From Cheilinus undulatus (taxonomy: Eukaryota; Chordata; Actinopteri; Labriformes; Labridae), in the NCBI RefSeq assembly GCF_018320785.1, contig NC_054872.1, forward strand, positions 39,172,551-39,236,550: a stretch of DNA of 64,000 bases, given 5' to 3'. The notes below the pieces were generated by a model. The model did no database searches and was not told the origin of the DNA. It was given only the letters and a program-made list of their open reading frames with translations. This document shows positions 34,201 through 64,000 of this stretch, piece after piece; the stretch's first letter is position 1; every line of letters begins with the position of its first letter. The position numbers and the translations under genes are program-made.

Positions 34201-34560
34201 TTTTGAAGATACACGATTTAATCAAGTTTAATTTTCAGCTTCTGTTGCACAGATTTTGAAAACAGTCGCCGAACCTGACAAATAAATCTGAGCCCCTGTG
34301 TTCTGCAGAGATTTTTTTTTGTTTGTAGTCCATCATCATGGTTGTCAAAAAAGTCCTTGTGGATTTTTCACAACTAACTTTCTTTTAAATCTTAAAATTA
34401 ATCATAACCTTAGCTTTTTAAAACAAATGTACTGCATTGGACGCTATAGCTGGTGATGTGAGAAAGATGCATGAATGAGATATAACAGAAAGCTTACCTT
34501 CAGTATATTGGCTGAAATCTTCTCCAGTAGGTTTAGTTCCCCTTCCCGTATCCACGACAT
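22005..34560 (-). CDS. dhdds: Dehydrodolichyl diphosphate synthase catalytic subunit, 8 coding exons
   Basis: A cis-prenyltransferase that, with NUS1/NgBR at the endoplasmic reticulum, adds isopentenyl diphosphate to farnesyl diphosphate to make the dolichol precursor for N-glycosylation. Eight minus-strand exons join in frame: 34498-34560, 32741-32857, 32509-32651, 29032-29148, 28838-28939, 28614-28728, 27385-27492, 22005-22247 (1008 nt with stop, 335 residues; human is 333 as recalled). Visible motifs are the N-terminal MSWIREGEL helix, [15 protein letters not shown] with catalytic D34, K42 (the site of the human retinitis pigmentosa change K42E), FSIENFKR, and [12 protein letters not shown] with R205 and R211 for substrate phosphate binding. 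The C-terminal 80 residues are helical, charged and less conserved, as in other vertebrates. All introns are GT-AG. hmgn follows downstream in the same orientation. Confidence 0.96.
22651..24035 (+). mobile_element. Inner hAT element with BED-finger relic
   Basis: The ends GGGGATGCACAATATTATTGG and CCAATATCATGCATCCCT are imperfect inverted repeats. It sits inside the 22522-24463 element. It carries a broken transposase: a BED zinc-finger-like segment and part of the hAT core (see the pseudogene entry). No clean target duplication survives. Confidence 0.7.
22773..23620 (+). pseudogene. Broken hAT (ZBED-like) transposase
   Basis: A first frame, [19 protein letters not shown] then [20 protein letters not shown], has the CxxC and a downstream H in SLILHLK as in BED fingers. 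After a frame change come [19 protein letters not shown] and [12 protein letters not shown], the TTDIWTS motif typical of hAT transposases. Multiple stops make it non-functional. Confidence 0.7.
25477..26870 (-). mobile_element. Truncated Tc1-like transposon (family B)
   Basis: Starts CAGTGACGTAGTAAAAGTAT after a TATA flank and carries a minus-strand transposase relic. The terminal repeat at the other end is not found, so the right boundary is approximate. The surrounding text (GTGAAAAAGTAATTGCCCCC, 25628 on) is typical of a widespread fish Tc1 family. Confidence 0.8.
25653..26681 (-). pseudogene. Tc1-like transposase, broken
   Basis: Reading on the minus strand: a paired-type helix-turn-helix start ([39 protein letters not shown]), a DDE middle ([20 protein letters not shown]) and a C-terminal part ([29 protein letters not shown]). 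The three parts are in different frames or separated by stops. Confidence 0.85.
26938..27010. repeat. Short fold-back repeat unit
   Basis: AAGATGGACTTGCTTGATG ... GTCTGGCAAATCCATCTGC forms an imperfect hairpin. It is related to 10934-11005, and more weakly to 8995-9050 and 49600-49640. Confidence 0.45.
27385..27492 (-). CDS. dhdds: dhdds coding exon 7
   Basis: Residues 220-255, a 36-codon exon. [20 protein letters not shown] ends the cis-prenyltransferase core; WPEY is the family motif. The acceptor is CTGCGG-type CCGCAG. Confidence 0.95.
27493..28613 (-). other. dhdds: dhdds intron 6-7 (1.1 kb)
   Basis: AT-rich. A TTTAAAACCACTT end near 28345-28360 suggests an old hAT remnant. No gene is seen. 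Confidence 0.5.
28614..28728 (-). CDS. dhdds: dhdds coding exon 6 (substrate-binding Arg)
   Basis: Residues 181-219. [18 protein letters not shown] carries R205 and R211, which bind the phosphates of the allylic and homoallylic substrates. It ends in phase 0. Confidence 0.96.
28838..28939 (-). CDS. dhdds: dhdds coding exon 5
   Basis: Residues 147-181. [20 protein letters not shown] matches the conserved NxCFAYTSR segment of eukaryotic cis-prenyltransferases. Confidence 0.95.
29032..29148 (-). CDS. dhdds: dhdds coding exon 4
   Basis: Residues 108-147. [20 protein letters not shown] is the conserved GD strand region. The donor AA|GTACTA is unusual at positions +4 to +6, but phase and homology fix it. 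Confidence 0.95.
29763..29843 (-). repeat. tRNA-derived SINE, head portion
   Basis: On the minus strand GGTTTAGCTCAGTTGGTAGA is a near-perfect tRNA A-box head, followed by GCAGGTGCCCATATATAG and the pyrimidine-rich text CCCTCTGTTCTCTCC. The B-box part is deleted. It is the same family as 9.2 kb and is not a functional tRNA. Confidence 0.7.
30110..30860. repeat. Teleost dispersed repeat
   Basis: Starts CATCAGAATCAGAAATGTAT ... TACAAGGAATTTGA and ends with CCTCAGCCTCTTGCC ... GAGAGGGGTCTGCTCC, both familiar pieces of a common fish interspersed repeat. The tandem array at 30218-30402 sits inside it. The class is uncertain. Confidence 0.5.
30218..30402. repeat. Degenerate tandem repeat, unit about 18-20 bp
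   Basis: About nine imperfect units of the form GAGGCTAATAAAAATATTAA follow one another, with single-base changes and indels. Read directly from the sequence. Confidence 0.8.
32509..32651 (-). CDS. dhdds: dhdds coding exon 3
   Basis: Residues 61-108. It begins [19 protein letters not shown] and continues with the conserved SIENFKR motif and the following helix ([19 protein letters not shown]). The donor is CG|GTGAGT. Confidence 0.95.
32741..32857 (-). CDS. dhdds: dhdds coding exon 2 (catalytic Asp)
   Basis: Residues 22-60, phase 0 at both ends. [20 protein letters not shown] holds D34 and the phosphate-binding loop. [15 protein letters not shown] follows, where the GH pair is conserved across cis-prenyltransferases. 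Confidence 0.96.
32858..34497 (-). other. dhdds: dhdds intron 1-2 of coding region (1.6 kb)
   Basis: AT-rich. 33781-33853 looks like the right end of a hAT relic (AAAATCCAGTACTGTGCGTC, CCT). Nothing else is recognised. Confidence 0.5.
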
Positions 34561-34578
34561 TTTGAGGCTTCAAACGGT
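34498..34578 (-). CDS. dhdds: dhdds first coding exon (ATG at 34560)
   Basis: Codes [20 protein letters not shown] plus K21, then the donor GTAAGC. Bases 34561-34578 are 5' UTR after the acceptor TTTTTAG, so at least one untranslated exon lies upstream, as in human. Confidence 0.92.
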
Positions 34579-34958
34579 CTAAAAATAAGTGATTATTTAT
34601 TTTTTTAACGGCTTGGACAGGTCGACTTTATATTCAACCATTAAACAGAGTTTAAAAACGCTAAGTCGTTGTTTTTATGGAAGGAAAATGTCTAATTATC
34701 ATGATATTCATAAAAATCTTCAATTTCCCATACGGTCAGTGATTGATTCCAGCGTTAACTGCCAACCTGTCTCACGAGACATGCAGAAAACCCAAGTGTT
34801 ACTAACGCCTATGAGGCTAACGACTCACTAACCTAAGAACAGAGGGTCCAAAAACACGAACTGTTAATGTAAAATTCTTCTTTCATTCGAACTATTGAAC
34901 CTCATGCTTATTTTCTCTCAATATTACTGTATTTTTATCACATCTCACAGACCTTCCA

Positions 34959-35020
34959 ACTCACAGCTTTAACGATGACGACCACTTCCGCATTGGAGTA
35001 AAGTGACGTAGCGGTTCAGT
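34959..35020 (-). promoter_or_regulatory. dhdds: dhdds probable core promoter and untranslated exon 1
   Basis: On the minus strand, in transcription order, there is a CRE-like TACGTCA (35004-35010), a CCAAT box (34992-34996) and an ETS-type site CGGAAGTG (34983-34990). A consensus-like donor GTGAGT (34959-34964) follows, and would splice to the 34578 acceptor. This TATA-less arrangement suits a housekeeping gene. The exact start and the exon 1 boundary are inferred. Confidence 0.55.
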
Positions 35021-38000
35021 GACAGCTTCCTGTCATGGGTTCGTAAATTACAAAGACATGTGGATGGACCGTACGCATGGAGGTAAATCCATGACTGCTT
35101 ATATATAGATTTGTGGCTTTTATTTGACAAAAAGTGGGCGCTTCAGAACACATCCAATAAATTTGACCTGAACAAAAATATGAATTCCAGAATGTAAAGG
35201 CCTATTTAATATAATCAAACATTTTTTCACCCTTGAAGGGTAGGACAATAATGGTAAAGGTTTTACCTCACGGATGCCTTTCACAAACAAACATCAATAG
35301 GCTTTATTTTACTCTCCTTTTCTTTGATAACGAGTCTTTTCGACGATTTTTGTTGTGACTTGACTGGTTTTCTGTTTTGACCTTATGATAACGGATCTCA
35401 GGAAAACAACTGACATTAACTTGTTAACAGGTAAAACCAGTGTTGTTGTCCTAAGATAAATAAAGTATGTATGTCCAAAGACAAAATATATGAAAGATTT
35501 TCAAACGTGAAAATAAGCAAATAATTTAATAATTTTATAATGTATCTTTTTTTGTATTATTACCGATGCTGATTTAAGGTGAGGTCAATTTTATTTTTTA
35601 TATTTCTTTTTTTTTTCTTTTTCTTTTTTCTTTTTTTTGGCTTGGTAGTCTCAGCAAATGATTTTATAAGACTTACTGTATCTTAAATATTTTTGGAGGT
35701 GAACAAAATCACAACTAACCAAGTCATAGAGGAAGTATGCATTTTTTTGTAAGTCAGAATAAGTGGCCATCTCAAATTACATATAAATTATGTTCTGAGG
35801 ATTTTTAATGGTAGATTTCAATGCATGGTGCTTAGAGTATGTCATCAGATTTAAAGGTAAAACTGCCTATAACTGAGTTGATTGAATTCAATTCTGTGGT
35901 TGTGCTTGGAGGGATAATCCCTCACCATAACCCCCTTTTATCTCCTATAGTATATAGAATAATGTCATTAACATAACAACAAAAAGAGAAGCTGTGTTTT
36001 TGTATAGGACCTAATCAGAGCTTATACATAAGACTAAGTAAAAATGGAGGGAACAGAAGATGTATACAGGTTTGGGCTGTATACATGGAGATGGTGAAGA
36101 ATTAGTTATGTAGAACAGTGGTTTTCACACCTATGATCAAGACAAAATCTCAAGGCACACCATATTTATAGCCATGCGAAAATCACCTCTTTTACAAGTT
36201 TTAAATTATTTTTTTGTTGTATCATTGTCGCAATAGCATATGGTTAAACAATTCCCATAAAGAACCTAGACTTGCCGCATCTTTCAAGAACCACTGATGT
36301 AGAGGATGATGGAAGATTTGTTATATGGAGGAGAAAATGTCAATCTTTTTTGTTTCCTAATGATTTAAGTTCAGATTTCAATTCAGACAACTTTATTTAT
36401 CCCAAAAGGCAACTTATCTATCTAAACTATCTATCTAAACTATACAAACATTTACAAAAAAGACAAACAAACTGCAAACAAGCAACGTCAGAGACAATAA
36501 ATGAATTGTCAGTACATAGACCAAGATGATGATTGACACATTGACCCCCTCATGTGGCCTTTTGTATTATCATCATGCTTTTTTGTGTATGGCTGCTTGT
36601 AATTGTCAAAAACTTAATCTGAGATGTTAACTACGTCTTCACCAGGACTTTACTGAGAAGGAGACTTTTAATCTCACTGAATTTTTCCTCCTAGATTAGG
36701 ATTAAAAAAAAACAAGCTATCTGAAATTGCACAAGTCTGATGTGGCAAAAGTCACAAAGCTGGTGTGATAAGAGTATAAAACATAAAAAAGGGAAGTATA
36801 TACACTAGGCTGTCTCTTAATGTATATCAAATTAGGTTTGTTTATTATGTTTGAAATTAAAATTCTTCTGAGATATCCTGAATTTTTTTGTATTTTATTT
36901 AGTCTTTTTTTCTTGTCATCATTATTTTAAGTCTATCTCTGTCTTTTTATGAATTCCCTATATTTTTTCTATTTTCATAAAGGTTCCCTTTTTCCCTGTT
37001 ATAATATACATTTTTGGTTGAACTTTATGAGTAAAACAAAAAAAAAGATAAGACAGGAAAATACAACACATGGACTATAACCACTGCAATTCTAAACATG
37101 AATGAAATAGCCTTGGTTACACTGTCATGTATTTGCACATATCTCTGCCATCATGCCAAAATCTTTTATATCCACAATCACCATTTTGCAGGGAATAAAA
37201 AAGCTGATTTTCAACACTTTCCTTGGTTTAAAATTTGTAAAACCTACTGACAGATGTGAAGAGTGACCAATTACTGATTTATGAAGAAAAAGTCAAATCA
37301 TTAAAGAAATGTGGATATTACGTTTTGGCCAAATGCCAGACATAAATAGCTTGGTTGATATGTAAACTTGAAGTCTGACTAAAAATGAAAAGGACAGCAA
37401 TAATATGGAAGCCTTCAGAGAACATACAACCAGAAATGATCTGTTTACTTTTAAAATATATAAATATATCTCATTTTAAAGATCTTACTCATTCATGTTG
37501 TTAAACTTGGATAACTATGCTGTTTTAAAGAAATAAGTTAATTTCAGCTGTTTCATTCCAAAAGCTTGAGAAATTACCTCTATACCAAAGAAAGTCAGTG
37601 TTATCTCATTATAACAACATAGGTAATCCAATATACATAGAACGCAGCCAGAAATACCCATTATTATGGAAAAATGTTAAATAAAATGCATGGATGTATG
37701 TCCATTGAGAGCTTCTGTAGTTACTGACATACAGTCAGCTCATAGTTTAAATAGAAATACATAAAATGCTTCAATATCCTGAAATTAGATATAAATATCA
37801 TTAATAGTTTCAAATAGTCCATAGTAGCTTGTTTCATTGTTAAGTAATCATTATTTGTATTTATTTAGCTTTTAAACGCACTGGGACCTTAAATTGAACC
37901 CACTGACTGTGGCCTAACATGACACTTACTAATATTTGCATATCTGCAGTGCAGTTCCGTCTTCAGCCTGTGGGGTGTGACAGCAAGTTCATCAACAGTT

Positions 38001-38059
38001 CTCTCACACTTATTTTAATGGAAAAGAAGAAGTTTCAGATTTTGGGGGGTGAGGGGCTG
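35021..38059. other. Intergenic region between dhdds and ago1 promoters
   Basis: About 3 kb of AT-rich sequence with a T/C-rich tract (35605-35640), a small hAT element (36116-36296) and a short piece of a common fish repeat (ACTTTATTTATCCCAAAAGG, near 36390). No gene is seen. The two genes are transcribed away from each other. Confidence 0.65.
36116..36296. mobile_element. Small hAT element related to 8.1 kb copy
   Basis: The ends CAGTGGTTTTCACAC and TTCAAGAACCACTG are inverted repeats. The flanks ATGTAGAA and ATGTAGAG match 7 of 8. It contains CAAGGCACACCA, as in the 8111-8894 element. It is 181 bp, a strongly internally deleted relative. Confidence 0.8.
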
Positions 38060-38478
38060 GCCTTTTTTTGTTCCGCTGGAGAATCCTGCTTGAACGGAGA
38101 GCAGGAGCACAACAGACCGAGCAGAAATCACAGCGCCGCGGACAATCGGCGAAATAAGGGCGCCGAGAAGGTTCACACTGCCCCGCGAGGGAAGAGCCGT
38201 TAGAAACCAGACGGCGTCTACCTCCAGCTCCGCCGTTACTAGCTCCAGGGTCAACGGACAGACAAGCAACGGACAGCTATCGCCGTTAGCCTTCACTCCT
38301 CTGCGGGTCTGGGGGGTTCTGGCAGGGGCAGGGGGCGGGGGTACACCGAGAGAGGAGAAGACTACACGCCGAGAGGAGGGGGCTGGAAGTCTGAGACGCT
38401 TCCAGCCTGAAGGGGCCGGCGGTTTGGCCACAGCACCCTGGACTAGCTAGCTTGTACCCGCGCGGCTAAGTGAATGGG
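38060..38478 (+). promoter_or_regulatory. ago1: ago1 CpG-island leader and promoter region
   Basis: A sharp switch to GC- and CpG-rich sequence surrounds the ago1 start, in contrast to the AT-rich flank. It contains a GC box (GGGGGCGGGG, 38331-38340) and many CpG dinucleotides, and has no TATA box. The transcription start cannot be placed; it probably lies inside this island, giving a 5' UTR of up to about 400 nt. Confidence 0.7.
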
Positions 38479-63367
<24,889 letters not shown>

Positions 63368-64000
63368 GTAAGTCTTAAAAATATCACCTCCATTAAACGA
63401 CATGTGTTGACCTTGAACACAAGCTCAGGAAATGGAAATGAATGTGCGACTACTCCGTGTTGAACAAAGTTGGTGTGTGCCTACTCAACTTGTGTGTTGG
63501 TGGGAGACACTGGAGTGCTTTAAGCTCTGGTAATTTATGAACGGCTTTCATTGTGATCACCTCTTTTGACTTTTTTATTTTTAGGGCTAAATAACTTGAC
63601 AGAAAAATAAAGTTAAGGGCAATAGATCTTTTGAAAAAAAATGTAATTGCAAGTTTAAATTAACAATACTTTTTTAGTCTGTAAAGATAATAGGGGGTTA
63701 GAAAAGGGTTTGCTGTTTAACACTACAACTCTTCAGTATCTGACCCAGAAATCCAAAGATGTATGATATGACCTAAAGATTAGCTCTCAGACTATATTTG
63801 AAAGAGCTGCCAGAATGAATTCAGTTTGCTTGGCTAGGGTATAATATTGCTCACTTATAATTCCAATGGGGATCCAAAGAAAGAATGCCCAAAACAGAGG
63901 GAGTTATGAGTGATATCAGTAATAGGATAGGTTTTTCAAATCCAGCATCAATAATAACATCCATAAGAGAAAAGGGAAATCATGACTTTGGTTTACAATT
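63368..64000 (+). other. ago1: Start of ago1 intron 14, right edge
   Basis: Donor GTAAGT, then AT-rich intron to the window end. No exon coding the next PIWI segment is present. Confidence 0.8.

Noticed and set aside
38015-38431. 138-codon minus-strand frame over the ago1 leader
   Set aside because: Antisense frame in CpG-rich sequence where stops are rare. Low-complexity Pro/Arg text, no domain, no splice logic.

Overview
The window reads as a vertebrate nuclear genome, almost certainly a ray-finned (teleost) fish. It is AT-rich and intron-rich, carries three spliced genes with GT-AG introns, and is packed with fish-style repeats: degenerate Tc1-like transposons, hAT-type elements with 8-bp target duplications, tRNA-derived SINEs, an L2/Maui-like LINE tail and a piggyBac-like element. 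No prokaryotic operon, CRISPR array, rRNA or intact tRNA gene is present.

Layout. (1) 1-13.1 kb is a gene-poor flank with scattered repeats. Its one gene-like signal is a TATA-type promoter with a candidate non-coding first exon on the minus strand near 7.13-7.22 kb. (2) 13.15-18.06 kb, minus strand: a six-exon HMGN-family gene encoding a small, divergent nucleosome-binding protein of 67 residues. (3) 18.1-21.5 kb: a repeat island with Tc1 remnants, two SINEs and a 413-bp Tc1 fold-back element. (4) 21.5-35.0 kb, minus strand: dhdds, the catalytic subunit of dehydrodolichyl diphosphate synthase, with eight coding exons and a predicted product of 335 aa. Its last intron holds two nested hAT elements and a truncated Tc1 element. 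(5) 35.0-38.0 kb: intergenic space between divergent promoters. (6) 38.0-64.0 kb, plus strand: ago1 (Argonaute-1), of which the first 14 coding exons (612 residues) lie in the window. The gene continues past the right edge.

The genes serve different cell functions: chromatin (hmgn), dolichol synthesis for protein glycosylation (dhdds), and small-RNA silencing (ago1). The tandem dhdds-hmgn pair in the same orientation matches the human DHDDS-HMGN2 neighbourhood, which supports both calls. ago1 next to dhdds is not the human arrangement.

I see no new multi-gene system. The most notable points are the divergent HMGN protein with an altered nucleosome-binding core; an upstream AUG five bases before the ago1 start that opens a 104-codon overlapping reading frame across three exons; a probable unannotated promoter at 7.2 kb; and several non-autonomous transposons with clean ends and target duplications, one inserted inside a SINE. 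All identifications rest on reading and recall, since no searches were run.
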